The notes beneath the pieces are model-generated. The model was given only the letters and a program-made list of their open reading frames with translations, was not told where the DNA came from and did not search any database. This document shows, piece after piece, positions 53,741-63,222 of a stretch of DNA of 64,000 nt. Source of the stretch: Nicoletella semolina (GTDB lineage Bacteria > Pseudomonadota > Gammaproteobacteria > Enterobacterales > Pasteurellaceae); NCBI RefSeq assembly GCF_004345745.1, contig NZ_SLXJ01000001.1, forward strand, positions 62,001-126,000, in the 5' to 3' direction. Position 1 is the first letter of the stretch; every line of letters starts with the position of its first letter. A program made the translations under genes and the position numbers.

Positions 53741-53893
53741 TTATAATAAAAAAGCAACACCGCCTGATTTTTGCTTAAGGCGATGTTGCGTAAATAGGAT
53801 TAAAAAAACGGTGTTTATTCGGCTTTGTATCTTTTTTTGCATATCTAGTTCCTGTCTCCTGACTTTCTGTGCAGGCACTAGATGTGTAGTATA
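53741..53893 (-). promoter_or_regulatory. Structured leader with promoter and possible leader ORF
   Basis: Promoter TTGCTT (53911-53916), 17 bases, TATACT (53888-53893). The RNA begins near ACATCTAG and folds with ATCTAGT/ACTAGAT arms (53843-53849 and 53877-53883) around CCTG/CAGG pairings. AGGA then precedes an ATG (53842) opening a 33-codon ORF that runs through the first terminator. This is a plausible attenuator or ligand-sensing leader; no known riboswitch class was matched. Confidence 0.45.
53754..53789 (-). terminator. First terminator in the amidohydrolase leader
   Basis: On the minus strand GCAACATCGCCT and AGGCGGTGTTGC with a short loop and then TTTTTTATT. It lies inside a possible 33-codon leader ORF (53842 to 53741). 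Confidence 0.8.
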
Positions 53894-53942
53894 AGTCTTG
53901 CTAAATAAAAAAGCAAACGGTTGCTTTGAATTAATGATATCG

Positions 53943-54716
53943 TTAAGCGGTCTTATTTTTTAACAATTTTGCAATCACACGGCTGACAGCAAAGAAACCA
54001 AATGTGGCGGTTACGACAGTGGAAGCGCCAAAACCGTTAGCACAGCTCATTGTGGCGGAAACTTCACACTCGTTATCTGTTTTAGGGAAAATAAGCGGTT
54101 GAGTGGAAAAGACGCATTCAATACCAAATTTGCGTTTGGGGTTTTGACTGAAACGATATTCACGGCGTAGGAGTGAACGCACTTTCGCAGCAAGAGGATC
54201 TTGAATGGTTCTACTAAGATCGGCAATCTGAATTTGAGTTGGATCGGTTTGTCCGCCTGCTCCCCCTGTGGTAATAATATTAATTTTATTTCGTTTACAA
54301 AATGCAATCAGAGCAGCTTTTACCTTCACGCTATCAATGGCATCAATCACATAGTCGTAATCATGCAACAAATAATCCTGTAAATTATCAAGTGTGAGAA
54401 AATCATCAATCAGCGTTACTTGGCAGTCGGGGTTAATTTTGTGTATACGCTCTTTCATCACCTCAATTTTAAGCTTGCCGATTTCCCCTGATAGGGCGTG
54501 GATTTGACGGTTGATATTGGTGATGCAAATATCGTCCATATCAATCAAGGTGAGTTGACCAATGCCTGATCGAGCGAGTGCCTCCACAGCCCAAGATCCT
54601 ACGCCGCCAATACCGATGACACAAATGTGTGATGTGCGTAGCTGTTGTAAGCCTTGCGGACTATAAAGCCGCCCAATTCCACCGAAACGTTGTTCATAAT
54701 GATCTATGTGTGCCAT
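53943..54716 (-). CDS. tcdA: tRNA threonylcarbamoyladenosine dehydratase TcdA
   Basis: ThiF/E1-like enzyme that cyclises t6A37 in tRNA to ct6A using ATP. ATP-binding GIGGVGSWAVEAL (residues 36-48), TLIDMDDICITNINRQ with the Asp, and the DAIDSVKVKAALIAFC motif are present, and the C-terminal stretch SCANGFGASTVVTATFGFFA has the CsdL/TcdA look. Length 257 (E. coli 268). Separate from the deaminase gene by the leader region and from pepD by a paired uptake-signal hairpin. Confidence 0.92.
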   Translation of the reverse strand: MAHIDHYEQRFGGIGRLYSPQGLQQLRTSHICVIGIGGVGSWAVEALARSGIGQLTLIDMDDICITNINRQIHALSGEIGKLKIEVMKERIHKINPDCQVTLIDDFLTLDNLQDYLLHDYDYVIDAIDSVKVKAALIAFCKRNKINIITTGGAGGQTDPTQIQIADLSRTIQDPLAAKVRSLLRREYRFSQNPKRKFGIECVFSTQPLIFPKTDNECEVSATMSCANGFGASTVVTATFGFFAVSRVIAKLLKNKTA

Positions 54717-54740
54717 AACATTCCTTCATTTCTTTTTAGT

Positions 54741-54782
54741 AAGCGGTCAATATTGCAATAATTTTTGCAAAACTGACCGCTT
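54741..54782. terminator. Paired uptake-signal hairpin between tcdA and pepD
   Basis: AAGCGGTCA and TGACCGCTT with TTGCAATA/TTTTGCAA pairing inside. Confidence 0.65.
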
Positions 54783-54789
54783 GCGGTAT

Positions 54790-56244
54790 TTATTTTAATG
54801 GAGCTTGTGCTAAAAGTTGTGTGAGTAATGTCCAGTAAATTTCAACAGCTGGAATATGCACTTTTTCATCAGGTGAATGTGCATTGCGAATAGTCGGTCC
54901 GATTGAAACGAGATCCATTGATGGATACGCTTTTTTAATTAAACCACACTCTAAACCTGCGTGAATGACTTTAACTTTTGCTTCGTAGCCTAAAATTTGA
55001 TCATAGATTTGTTTTGTGATCGGGGTGATTGCTGAAGTAGGATCAGGCTCCCAACCTGGGTAGCTGCCAGAAAAGTGAGTGCTTGCTCCAGCCAGTTTAG
55101 CGAGTGAATTCAAGCGGCTACGAACGTCCGCTTTACCATTTTCAATCAAAGAACGAATTAGCATATTGGCACGCACTTTACCCTCTTCGGTGGTTAAAAT
55201 ACCAATGCTTAATGAGGTTTCAACCACGTTTTTTAACACATCACTGTTGCGGATAACACCATTTGGCAATGCATTGAGCAGATGAATAGTGCGATTGCTA
55301 GCACTTGCACTGAAACTTTTTTCTGGCGGTACGATAGTTTCAATCACAAAATATAAATTAGGCTCAGCAAGTGAAAGTTCTGATTTTAAATTTTGTTCAA
55401 ACTGATTGAGATAAGCGGTTACTTTTGATTGATTGTTTGCAGCAAAAACCAGTGTCGCATTGGCTTCACGGGGGATCGCATTACGCACACTGCCGCCTTG
55501 AATATCAGCAAGTTGAACTTCGTTTTCTTGTTGCAAATCAGCTAATGTACGGGCCAGTAATTTAATTGCATTCGCACGAGTGGTGTGAATATCACAGCCT
55601 GAATGACCGCCTTGTAGTCCCTTTAATTGAAGTCTAATTGCCCCATCAAATGGATTATCGATATAGTCGATCGGTAGTTCCACATTGCCATCTTCTCCAC
55701 CTGCACAACCAATGTAAATTTCGCCATTGTCTTCGGTATCAGTGTTAATCATAATATTTGCGTTGAGCCAATTTGGACGTAACCCGATAGCCCCTTCCAT
55801 TCCAGCTTCTTCTGTCATTGTCAGTAGAGCTTCAATTTCTGGGTGAGCAATATCATCGGCGTCTAATACCGCTAAGCACGATGCCAAGCCAATACCGTTG
55901 TCTGCTCCTAAGGTTGTGCCTTTAGCTTTGACCCATTCACCATCAATATAAGGTTGGATTGGATCTTTTTTGAAATCGTGAACGGTACCTTCATTAGCTT
56001 GCGGCACCATATCAAGGTGAGCTTGTAGGGCAATCGTTTGGCGGTTTTCCATTCCTTTTGTTGCAGGTTTACGAATTAAAAGGTTGCCAGCTTCGTCTCG
56101 CTCCACAAAAAACTGCTTGCTTTTTGCCCAATTTATAATGAACTGAGCAATTTCTTCTTCGTGGTAAGAGGGGTGGGGGATTGCACAAATTTGATCGAAC
56201 CATTTCCATAATAGGGACGGTTGTAGTATTTGAATTTCGGACAT
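54790..56244 (-). CDS. pepD: Aminoacyl-histidine dipeptidase PepD
   Basis: Broad-specificity M20 dipeptidase cleaving Xaa-His and other dipeptides. Zinc ligands: H in [11 protein letters not shown] in [12 protein letters not shown] in [12 protein letters not shown] in INTDTEDNG and H in a C-terminal IHAGLECGL motif. ATG 56244 gives 484 residues (E. coli 485) and has GGAGA just upstream; an in-frame ATG 12 bases earlier overlaps that site. Divergent from gpt. Confidence 0.94.
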   Translation of the reverse strand: MSEIQILQPSLLWKWFDQICAIPHPSYHEEEIAQFIINWAKSKQFFVERDEAGNLLIRKPATKGMENRQTIALQAHLDMVPQANEGTVHDFKKDPIQPYIDGEWVKAKGTTLGADNGIGLASCLAVLDADDIAHPEIEALLTMTEEAGMEGAIGLRPNWLNANIMINTDTEDNGEIYIGCAGGEDGNVELPIDYIDNPFDGAIRLQLKGLQGGHSGCDIHTTRANAIKLLARTLADLQQENEVQLADIQGGSVRNAIPREANATLVFAANNQSKVTAYLNQFEQNLKSELSLAEPNLYFVIETIVPPEKSFSASASNRTIHLLNALPNGVIRNSDVLKNVVETSLSIGILTTEEGKVRANMLIRSLIENGKADVRSRLNSLAKLAGASTHFSGSYPGWEPDPTSAITPITKQIYDQILGYEAKVKVIHAGLECGLIKKAYPSMDLVSIGPTIRNAHSPDEKVHIPAVEIYWTLLTQLLAQAPLK

Positions 56245-56389
56245 TCTTCTCTCCATAAATCTTGTGAGCGGTTAAATTGTTTCAAAAATTTGCAAAAGTT
56301 CATTTTTCTCTGAATTTTTCTGCAAATTTTGCGGTGAAATGATAGCACGAAAGCCCTTTTCAGGTTATCCTTAGACGATTTTTTTATTC

Positions 56390-56413
56390 GGTGGCACAGC
56401 CACCGCTTTTTTT
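56390..56413 (+). terminator. Terminator immediately before gpt, possible attenuator
   Basis: GGTGGC-ACA-GCCACC and a T-run that abuts the AGGTGA ribosome site of gpt. No gene lies upstream on this strand, since pepD is divergent, so the hairpin acts on the gpt leader itself. Confidence 0.7.
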
Positions 56414-56424
56414 AGGTGATGTTT

Positions 56425-56904
56425 ATGAGTGAAAAATACACAAATGAGAAATATATCGTTACTTGGGATATGTTTCATATGCACGCACGCAAGTTAGCAG
56501 AACGTCTGTTGCCAGCAAATCAATGGAAAGGCATTGTTGCTGTAAGCCGTGGTGGATTGTTTCCTGCTGCAGTGCTTGCTCGTGAGCTAGGTATTCGACA
56601 CGTTGAAACCGTGTGCATTGCCAGTTACGACCACGATTCTCAAGGAACATTAAAAGTATTACAGGCTGCACAGCTTGAGAATGGAGGCGAAGGTTTTATC
56701 ATCGCTGACGACTTAGTAGATACAGGGAACACCGCCCGTGAAATTCGTAGAATGTATCCGAATGCACGCTTTGTAACTGTGTTTGCTAAGCCACAGGGGG
56801 CAGAGCTGGTTGATGATTATATTGTTGATATTCCACAAGAAACTTGGATTGAACAGCCTTGGGATTTGGGATTAACCTTTGTTCCACCGCTTACTAAAAA
56901 ATAG
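56425..56904 (+). CDS. gpt: Xanthine-guanine phosphoribosyltransferase
   Basis: Purine salvage: attaches PRPP ribose-phosphate to guanine, xanthine or hypoxanthine. PRPP motif [14 protein letters not shown] (about residues 85-98), [14 protein letters not shown] loop and [15 protein letters not shown] tail are typical. ATG 56425 was chosen (AGGTGA 6 bases upstream, 159 residues; E. coli 152); a GTG and an ATG lie in frame just upstream. A hairpin with T-run lies directly before the ribosome site. Confidence 0.95.
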   Translation: MSEKYTNEKYIVTWDMFHMHARKLAERLLPANQWKGIVAVSRGGLFPAAVLARELGIRHVETVCIASYDHDSQGTLKVLQAAQLENGGEGFIIADDLVDTGNTAREIRRMYPNARFVTVFAKPQGAELVDDYIVDIPQETWIEQPWDLGLTFVPPLTKK

Positions 56905-56959
56905 TCAGAAATAAGATGTCTTCATATCTTATCGTCCATTGTTCAAAAGAATTGATAAA

Positions 56960-57589
56960 ATGACAGCCAATTTAGGGAATTTATATATTGTTTCTGCACC
57001 AAGCGGTGCAGGCAAATCTTCGCTAATTAACGCATTATTAGCTGATTTACCTCGTACACAAGTGCAGCTTTCTATTTCGCACACCACCCGCCTGCCTCGA
57101 CCTGGGGAAAAAGAGGGCGAACATTATTATTTTACTGATCACGCAAACTTTGAGGCACTCATTGAACAAGGGCATTTTCTTGAATGGGCGAAAGTGTTTG
57201 GCGACAATTATTACGGCACGTCTCTGCCAATGATTGAGCAAAGTCTTGCTCAAGGAATTGATGTTTTTCTTGATATTGATTGGCAGGGAACTCGTCAGAT
57301 TCGAGAAAAATTGGCAAATGTTAAAACCATTTTTATTTTGCCGCCATCAAAAGCGGAACTCGAAAGGCGGTTGATTGGGAGAGGGCAAGATTCAGCGGAA
57401 GTGATTGCTGGGCGTATGGCAGAAGCGGTGTCAGAGATGAGTCATTATGATGAATTTGACTATGTGATCGTTAATGATGATTTTCAAACAGCACTGAGCG
57501 ATCTCAAAAGTATTTTAACTGCGGAGCGATTGAAAAAAGATCGGCAAGCGGTGTGTTACCAACATTTGATTGCAACATTACTTTCTTAA
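56960..57589 (+). CDS. gmk: Guanylate kinase
   Basis: Phosphorylates GMP to GDP using ATP. P-loop [13 protein letters not shown]-binding [19 protein letters not shown], and the lid/[19 protein letters not shown] segment are present. ATG 56960 gives 209 residues (E. coli 207); a TTG at 56939 is in frame but adds seven residues not seen in the family. It follows gpt by 55 bases on the same strand, so guanine salvage and GMP phosphorylation are probably co-expressed. Confidence 0.95.
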   Translation: MTANLGNLYIVSAPSGAGKSSLINALLADLPRTQVQLSISHTTRLPRPGEKEGEHYYFTDHANFEALIEQGHFLEWAKVFGDNYYGTSLPMIEQSLAQGIDVFLDIDWQGTRQIREKLANVKTIFILPPSKAELERRLIGRGQDSAEVIAGRMAEAVSEMSHYDEFDYVIVNDDFQTALSDLKSILTAERLKKDRQAVCYQHLIATLLS

Positions 57590-57616
57590 ACAACAAACAT
57601 TACTTTTTAGGAGTAA

Positions 57617-58279
57617 ATGATGAAAAAAGCACTTATCATTTTAGCTACAATCGTTGCATTATCAGGTTGTGCAACGGAAGGCTCTCGTGTAATTAACACC
57701 CCAAAAGTGAGCAGCTACCAATCCGCTTATCAAGGACAAAAATCTTCGATTGCAATAGGGCGATTTGAAAATAAATCAAGCTATCAAAATGGAGCGTTTT
57801 CTGAAGGCGATCAATTAGGCAGTCAATCAAAAACGATCCTCGTTGCTCATTTGCAGCAAACAGGACGTTTTAGTGTTCTAGACCGTGCTAATATGGGAGA
57901 AACAGCGAAAGAATCGCAGTTTCAGGGTCAAAAACAAACTATTAAAGGGGCAACCTATGTAATTACTGGCGATGTAACTGAATTTGGGCGAAAAACCGTT
58001 GGTGATCACCAATTATTTGGTATTTTAGGTCGTGGTAAAGAGCAGATTGCTTATGCAAAAGTAACGCTTAATGTAGTAGATGTGAACACAACAGAAGTTG
58101 TATATTCTGCACAAGGTGCAGGTGAATATAGTTTGTCTAATCGTGAGCTGTTAGGTTTTGGTGGTTCTGCAGGCTATGACAGCACTTTAAATGGCAAAGT
58201 GCTAGATTTGGCTATTCGTGAAGCAGTGAATAAGCTTGTTTCAGGCATTGAAACGGGACATTGGCAGCCAAACAAATAA
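57617..58279 (+). CDS. CsgG-family outer-membrane lipoprotein
   Basis: A 220-residue lipoprotein with signal LIILATIVALSGC and lipidated Cys at about 19. The body resembles the CsgG/HfaB group (IAIGRFENKS, GRFSVLDRANMGET, YVITGDVTEFG). Such proteins form or resemble outer-membrane export pores, but this short version lacks long extensions and could be a partner of the next two genes. First of a three-lipoprotein operon with 15-base and 1-base spacing. GGAG precedes the double ATG. Confidence 0.85.
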   Translation: MMKKALIILATIVALSGCATEGSRVINTPKVSSYQSAYQGQKSSIAIGRFENKSSYQNGAFSEGDQLGSQSKTILVAHLQQTGRFSVLDRANMGETAKESQFQGQKQTIKGATYVITGDVTEFGRKTVGDHQLFGILGRGKEQIAYAKVTLNVVDVNTTEVVYSAQGAGEYSLSNRELLGFGGSAGYDSTLNGKVLDLAIREAVNKLVSGIETGHWQPNK

Positions 58280-58294
58280 CCATAAGGATAAGCA

Positions 58295-58654
58295 ATGAAA
58301 GGACGTCTTTTAAAAAAATTGATCGCTTGCACTAGCTTAGTATTACTTGCGGCTTGTGGTAGCAGGCAAGATAATAGCCTTTATTATTGGGGCAACTATA
58401 ACGATATTGTGTATAGCTATTATGAGGATAAGAATGATTTGAGCGAGCAAGAGCAAAACTTACGTAAAATTATTGAGAAGGCTCAGGAAAAGAATAAGCT
58501 GCTAGCTCCTGGTATTTATGGGCATCTAGGTTTATTGCTTGCCAAACAAGGTAGACAAAGTGAGGCACAACTTGCTTTTGAACAGGAGAATACACATTTT
58601 CCTGAAGCTCGCCAATTCATTCAATTTTTGCAAAAGGTAAAAGGAAAGAAATAA
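58295..58654 (+). CDS. DUF4810 lipoprotein
   Basis: A 119-residue lipoprotein with signal KKLIACTSLVLLAACG (lipobox LAAC). The body has YYWGNYNDIVYSYYED and GIYGHLGLLLAKQGRQSEAQLAFEQE, a TPR-like helix pair, matching the DUF4810 family usually found between CsgG and DUF799 genes. It overlaps the next gene by one base. Confidence 0.85.
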   Translation: MKGRLLKKLIACTSLVLLAACGSRQDNSLYYWGNYNDIVYSYYEDKNDLSEQEQNLRKIIEKAQEKNKLLAPGIYGHLGLLLAKQGRQSEAQLAFEQENTHFPEARQFIQFLQKVKGKK

Positions 58655-59307
58655 TGAAAAAACTGACTTTACTCTTACTTTCAGTTGCAACACTCGCTCT
58701 AACAGGCTGTCATTCAAAGCCAAAAGAGCCGTATGATTATACTGAGTTTAAAAAAAGTAACCCAAAATCTATTTTGTTAGTCATGCCGACAAATGATTCA
58801 CTTGACGTTAAAGCACCAACTAGTGTATTAGCACAAGCTTCTATACCTTTAGCCGAAAAAGGCTATTATGTATTCCCTGTTACATTAGTTGATGAAGTCT
58901 TCAAACAAAATGGGTTGCCTGATGGAAACAGTATTCGTAGTGCTAGCATTAAGAAAATTCAAGAAATCTTTGGGGCTGATGCGATTATGTATCTCAATGT
59001 GAAAGAATATGGCACGGAGTATAAAGTAATTGATAGCATCACCTCTGTTGTTGTAGCAGGTAAGTTAGTTGATTTACGTACAGGTAAAATCCTTTGGGAA
59101 GGTGAGCAGGTTACTCGTGAAGGCAGCGGTAGTGGCAACAATGGAATACTGGTACAGCTAGTTGTCTCTGCTATAAACCAAATTACTAACACAATGAAAG
59201 ATAGAGGCTATGATGTAGCAAAAACAGCGACTAGCCATTTATTTCATTTAGGTACGAATGGCGGTATTCTAAATGGTCCACGCCTTCTGTTGCAGCCCAA
59301 AAAATAA
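58654..59307 (+). CDS. DUF799 (GNA1162-type) lipoprotein
   Basis: A 217-residue lipoprotein with signal LLLLSVATLALTGC. The body contains NPKSILLVMPTNDSLDVKAPTSVLAQASIPLAEKGYYVFP and ALMY-like GADAIMYLNVKEYG, fitting the DUF799 family that includes Neisseria GNA1162. It is the third gene of the CsgG/DUF4810/DUF799 set, which is conserved as a unit in several proteobacteria and probably builds an outer-membrane complex. An IS1016-like element is inserted 27 bases after its stop codon, separating it from its presumed terminator. Confidence 0.85.
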   Translation: MKKLTLLLLSVATLALTGCHSKPKEPYDYTEFKKSNPKSILLVMPTNDSLDVKAPTSVLAQASIPLAEKGYYVFPVTLVDEVFKQNGLPDGNSIRSASIKKIQEIFGADAIMYLNVKEYGTEYKVIDSITSVVVAGKLVDLRTGKILWEGEQVTREGSGSGNNGILVQLVVSAINQITNTMKDRGYDVAKTATSHLFHLGTNGGILNGPRLLLQPKK

Positions 59308-59334
59308 ATCCGCAAGTTAAACGGTAATTTATTT

Positions 59335-60045
59335 GGGGCTGTATTAGATCAGCAAGTATGCTAGTCTATGAAAATGAAGATAACTCATTGTAAATTAAAG
59401 AAATCTATACAGAAAAAGCTCCTTGAATTTTTTGTGTTAGAAGTAACGGCTCGTTCTGCAGCTGATATTTTGGGGATAAACCCTAATTCCAGCGCATTAT
59501 TTTACCGAAAACTTCGTGAAGTCATTACTTACCATTTAGCTCTTGAAGCTGATGAAGTATTTGATGGTCAAATTGAGCTTGATGAAAGTTATTTTGGTGG
59601 TCATCGCAAAGGAAAGCGAGGACGAGGAGCTGGGAAAAGTGGCGGTTTTTGGTTTGTTAAAGCGGCAAGGAAAGGTGTTTACTGTTGTAGTGGGAAATAC
59701 TAAAACAGAGACGTTAATGCCTGTTATTACAAGGAAAATTAAGCCTGACAGCTGGGTTTACACGGATACTTATCGGAGTTATGACGCACTTGATGTGAGC
59801 CAATTTCATCACGAAAGAATCAATCATTCCGAACTGTTTGCAGTGAAACAAAATCATATCAATGGGATTGAAAATTTTTGGAGTCAGGCTAAGCGAATAC
59901 TTCGAAAATATAATGGAATCGACCGAAAAAATTTCCCTTTATTCTTGAAGGAATGTGAATTTCGGTTTAACCTTGGGACGCCAAAAGAACAGCTTAAAAC
60001 GTTGAGAAAATGGTGTGAAATTTAGGGCTGATCTAATACAGCCCC
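59335..60045 (+). mobile_element. IS1016-like insertion sequence (IS1595 family)
   Basis: A 711-bp element with 19-bp perfect terminal inverted repeats GGGGCTGTATTAGATCAGC and its complement. It is flanked by an 8-bp direct repeat ATTTATTT (59327-59334 and 60046-60053), the target-duplication size expected for the family. Its single gene is frameshifted. Confidence 0.92.
59368..60025 (+). pseudogene. IS1016 transposase with a 2-base deletion
   Basis: The first frame encodes MKMKITHCKLKKSIQKKLLEFF.. through ELDESYFGGHRKGKRGRGAG, with the first catalytic Asp. From about 59630 the correct sequence continues in the next frame (KVAVFGLLKRQGKVFTVVVGNTKTETLMPVI..VYTDTYRSYDAL.. GIENFWSQAKRILRKYNG), with the second Asp and the Glu. 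Compared with intact IS1016 the junction lacks two bases (GGAGCT-GGGAAA instead of GGAGCTGCGGGAAA). So the protein is not made whole unless a frameshift occurs. Confidence 0.9.
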
Positions 60046-60055
60046 ATTTATTTTA

Positions 60056-60095
60056 TAAAAAAGGGGTGTATTGAGATAGAATGCACCTCTTTTTT
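60056..60095 (+). terminator. Terminator of the lipoprotein operon, displaced by the insertion
   Basis: AAAAGGGGTG-like and CACCTCTTTTTT arms; directly after the IS1016-like element. It was presumably right behind the DUF799 gene before insertion. Confidence 0.75.
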
Positions 60096-60418
60096 GTGTG
60101 AAGAATTAGTATGGAAGTGCTAAAAATAGCGATTGGGATGGTGTTTATATTGAGCCTAGTCAGCTTTATGTGTTTAAGTGATGGCGGTTCACTGGAAATA
60201 ACATAGCAATTATCGACAATACCAAGCTATCACCAAGCAGTACCATCAAGAACGTTACCAGCAAGGCATCGCCGAATTGCGTAATTGGTATTAGCAGTCA
60301 ATAGCGGGAAAATCCCCTTTAAGCACTCAATAAAGGTGCAGCAAACGTGTACACACTATGCTTCTAAAATTAATTAGTTCAACAAATCCTGTAAAAATTA
60401 CACGTCTGCAGTATTAAA
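60096..60418. other. Region with only a doubtful small ORF
   Basis: An ATG at 60111 opens a 31-codon hydrophobic frame (EVLKIAIGMVFILSLVSFM). Another frame reads NNIAIIDNTKLSPSSTIKNVTSKASPNCVIGISSQ with no start. It may be a remnant of a larger gene; nothing is recognisable. Confidence 0.4.
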
Positions 60419-60682
60419 TTAAATCTCTATCCCAAAGTGTTTTTTTACTAAAGGTTGAAAATCAGAATAACCACCGATATGAACATTATCTAAAAAGATT
60501 TGTGGTACGGTAGCAACAGGCTTTCCAACACGAGGCTCAAGATCTTGTTTGGAGATATTTTTCTCGATCATATCAATGAATTCGAAATCGAAATCTGCCA
60601 ATTCAAGTTTCATTTTCTCCGCTAGTGCTTTGGCACGAGCACAATAAGGACAGGTTAAACGACCATAAATTTCAACAAACAT
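60419..60682 (-). CDS. grxA: Glutaredoxin 1
   Basis: Small redox protein that reduces disulfides with glutathione, including ribonucleotide reductase. Active-site CPYC (C11, C14), cis-proline TVPQIF and GGYSDF motifs are visible. ATG 60682 has AGGAG 8 bases upstream and gives 87 residues, as in E. coli GrxA (85); the longer frame to 60754 is an untranslated extension. It is a physiological donor candidate for the nrdBA enzyme, whose NrdA ends in CSSC. Confidence 0.93.
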   Translation of the reverse strand: MFVEIYGRLTCPYCARAKALAEKMKLELADFDFEFIDMIEKNISKQDLEPRVGKPVATVPQIFLDNVHIGGYSDFQPLVKKHFGIEI

Positions 60683-60768
60683 AAAAGCTCCTTGTATAAA
60701 AAATATAATAAAATGATAAAGTAAGCAATGCAGCTTTGCAAAATATCTATTCAAAATAACCGCTTACG

Positions 60769-61512
60769 TTATTTGATCTCTAGCTGCTGACGGACGATTT
60801 CAAATAAGCAAATGCCCGTTGCGACAGAGACGTTTAATGAGGAGACAGATCCTGCCATTGGAAGGTGAACGAGTTGATCACAATGTTCTCGTGTTAAACG
60901 TCGCATTCCATCTCCCTCAGCCCCCATTACGAGGGCAATCGAACCAGTAAGTTTAGCGGTATAAATGCTATCTGTTGCTTCACCTGCAGTACCAACAATC
61001 CAAATATTGTGCTTTTCCTGTAATTCACGCATTGTACGAGCGAGATTTGTTACTCGAATGAGTGGTACAGTTTCAGCGGCACCAGAGGCAACCTTGCGGG
61101 CGGTGGCTGTTAGTTGTGCAGATTTATCCTTTGGCACAATCACTGCATCAACCCCTGCTGCATCAGCACTGCGTAAGCAAGCACCAAGGTTATGCGGATC
61201 GGTTACGCCGTCTAGAATTAATAGCAGTGGTGTGTTTGTACGAGCCAAAATTGTATCAAGATCGCTTTCATTCAACTCTTTTTGAGGAACAACTTTTGCG
61301 ATAATCCCTTGATGTACCTCGCCTTGTGCTTTGTTATCTAGCGTTTGGCGATTGACTTGTTGGACAGAAATGCCTAAGCGTTGTAATTCTTTCAACAGTG
61401 GAGCGAGACGTTTATCTTCTCGTCCTTTAAGCACCATTACTTCTATCAATCTTTCAGGAGCATTATCTAGAAAGGACTTGATGGCGTGAATGCCATAAAT
61501 TTGTTCACTCAT
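60769..61512 (-). CDS. rlmB: 23S rRNA (guanosine-2251-2'-O) methyltransferase RlmB
   Basis: SPOUT-family methyltransferase. N-terminal [16 protein letters not shown] substrate-binding domain, and the trefoil-knot motifs [41 protein letters not shown] and [21 protein letters not shown] 61512 gives 247 residues (E. coli 243); the upstream in-frame TTG is inside prfC. Its start is 4 bases after the prfC stop codon, so the two are one transcript. Confidence 0.95.
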   Translation of the reverse strand: MSEQIYGIHAIKSFLDNAPERLIEVMVLKGREDKRLAPLLKELQRLGISVQQVNRQTLDNKAQGEVHQGIIAKVVPQKELNESDLDTILARTNTPLLLILDGVTDPHNLGACLRSADAAGVDAVIVPKDKSAQLTATARKVASGAAETVPLIRVTNLARTMRELQEKHNIWIVGTAGEATDSIYTAKLTGSIALVMGAEGDGMRRLTREHCDQLVHLPMAGSVSSLNVSVATGICLFEIVRQQLEIK

Positions 61513-61516
61513 TGTC

Positions 61517-63100
61517 TTAATGCTCCCGAGTTTTAAAGAATTGAACGTCTGGATAACGTTCAATAGAAAGATTGAGATTGACCATTGTTGGAGCGATGTA
61601 GGTTAAATTATCTCCGCCATCTAACGCAAGATTTTGCTCATTTTTACGCTTAAATTCTTCAAATTTCTTCACGTCATCACATTCGACCCAGCGAGCAGTA
61701 GCGACATTGACTGTTTCATAAATCGCCTCAACGTTGTATTCTGTTTTAAGACGTGATACTACCACATCAAATTGCAACACGCCAACCGCTCCCACGATCA
61801 AATCATTGTTGATCAGCGGTCTAAAAACTTGCACTGCCCCTTCTTCAGAGAGCTGTACTAAGCCTTTAAGTAACTGTTTCTGTTTGAGTGGATCTTTTAA
61901 GCGGATACGACGGAACAGTTCTGGGGCAAAGTTAGGAATACCAGTAAACTTGATATTTTCTCCTTGCGTAAAGGTATCGCCAATTTGAATTGTGCCGTGA
62001 TTATGTAGCCCAATAATATCACCCGCATAAGCCTCTTCTGCGTGAGTTCGATCGCCTGCCATAAAGGTGAGAGCATCTGAAATCACGACATCTTTGCCGA
62101 TACGAACGTGTTTGAGTTTCATACCTTTTTCATATTTACCCGACACGACTCGCATAAAAGCAACCCGATCTCGATGTTTCGGATCCATATTGGCTTGGAT
62201 TTTGAATACAAAACCAGTGAATTTTTCTTCTGAACTGTCCACTTTGCGTATATCTGCTTCACGAGCTTGTGGAGACGGCGCCCATTCGGTTAGACCATCA
62301 AGGAAATGGTTTACCCCAAAATTCCCCAATGCTGTACCGAAAAAAACAGGCGTGAGTTCACCCTTAATAAAAGCATCGTGATCAAATTCATTCGATGCCC
62401 CTTGCACCAATTCTAATTCATCACGAAGCTGCTGAGCAAGATCTTCTCCCACCGCCGCATCAAGCTCTGGGTTATTTAGCCCTTTAATGGCACGCAATGC
62501 TTGAATGGTATGCCCTTGACCTGTTTGGTAAAGATAGGTTTCATCTTTAGCGATATGATATACCCCTTTAAATAATTTACCGCAGCCAATTGGCCAAGTA
62601 ATGGGTGCACAGCGGATTTTCAACACATTCTCTACTTCGTCTAATAATTCCATCGGATCACGAATATCACGGTCGAGTTTATTCATAAAGGTAAGGATTG
62701 GTGTATCACGCAGGCGAGTCACTTCCATTAATTTAATTGTTCGCTCCTCTACCCCTTTAGCACTATCAATCACCATCAAGCAACTATCCACTGCCGTCAG
62801 TGTGCGGTAAGTATCTTCCGAAAAATCTTCGTGTCCAGGGGTATCTAGCAAATTGACTAAACAGTCATTATAAGGAAACTGCATTACCGAGGTAGTAATT
62901 GAGATACCACGCTGTTTTTCCATTTCCATCCAGTCCGATTTTGCGTGTGCGGTAGACCCTTTACCTTTAACCGAACCCGCCGTTTGAATGGCATTACCGT
63001 AAAGCAACACTTTTTCAGTGATTGTCGTTTTACCTGCATCAGGGTGCGAAATAATCGCAAAAGTACGGCGTTTGTTTACTTGTTCTTGAGGATATAACAT
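61517..63100 (-). CDS. prfC: Peptide chain release factor 3
   Basis: GTPase that removes RF1/RF2 from the ribosome after termination. G1 [11 protein letters not shown]2 with [19 protein letters not shown]3 [12 protein letters not shown]4 FMNKLDRD, and RF3-specific C-terminal domains. Length 527 (E. coli 529). First gene of prfC-rlmB. Confidence 0.97.
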   Translation of the reverse strand: MLYPQEQVNKRRTFAIISHPDAGKTTITEKVLLYGNAIQTAGSVKGKGSTAHAKSDWMEMEKQRGISITTSVMQFPYNDCLVNLLDTPGHEDFSEDTYRTLTAVDSCLMVIDSAKGVEERTIKLMEVTRLRDTPILTFMNKLDRDIRDPMELLDEVENVLKIRCAPITWPIGCGKLFKGVYHIAKDETYLYQTGQGHTIQALRAIKGLNNPELDAAVGEDLAQQLRDELELVQGASNEFDHDAFIKGELTPVFFGTALGNFGVNHFLDGLTEWAPSPQAREADIRKVDSSEEKFTGFVFKIQANMDPKHRDRVAFMRVVSGKYEKGMKLKHVRIGKDVVISDALTFMAGDRTHAEEAYAGDIIGLHNHGTIQIGDTFTQGENIKFTGIPNFAPELFRRIRLKDPLKQKQLLKGLVQLSEEGAVQVFRPLINNDLIVGAVGVLQFDVVVSRLKTEYNVEAIYETVNVATARWVECDDVKKFEEFKRKNEQNLALDGGDNLTYIAPTMVNLNLSIERYPDVQFFKTREH

Positions 63101-63222
63101 TTTCTTCTCTTATTTGATGATATTAATACACTATTTTCGCTGATTTAACCATATAGAACAATCGAAACTTGTGCTATTATTTGCAAAAATGTTCCCAAAA
63201 ATAACCGCTTGGAGATATAAAT

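Noticed and set aside
53840..53890. Part of a cobalamin riboswitch (AGTCAGGAGACAGG resembles its 3' end)
   Set aside because: The B12 box and the core helices are missing; only about 45 bases fold before the ATG.
60111..60206. 31-codon hydrophobic ORF after the insertion sequence
   Set aside because: No good ribosome site and no recognisable family; listed only as part of a doubtful region.
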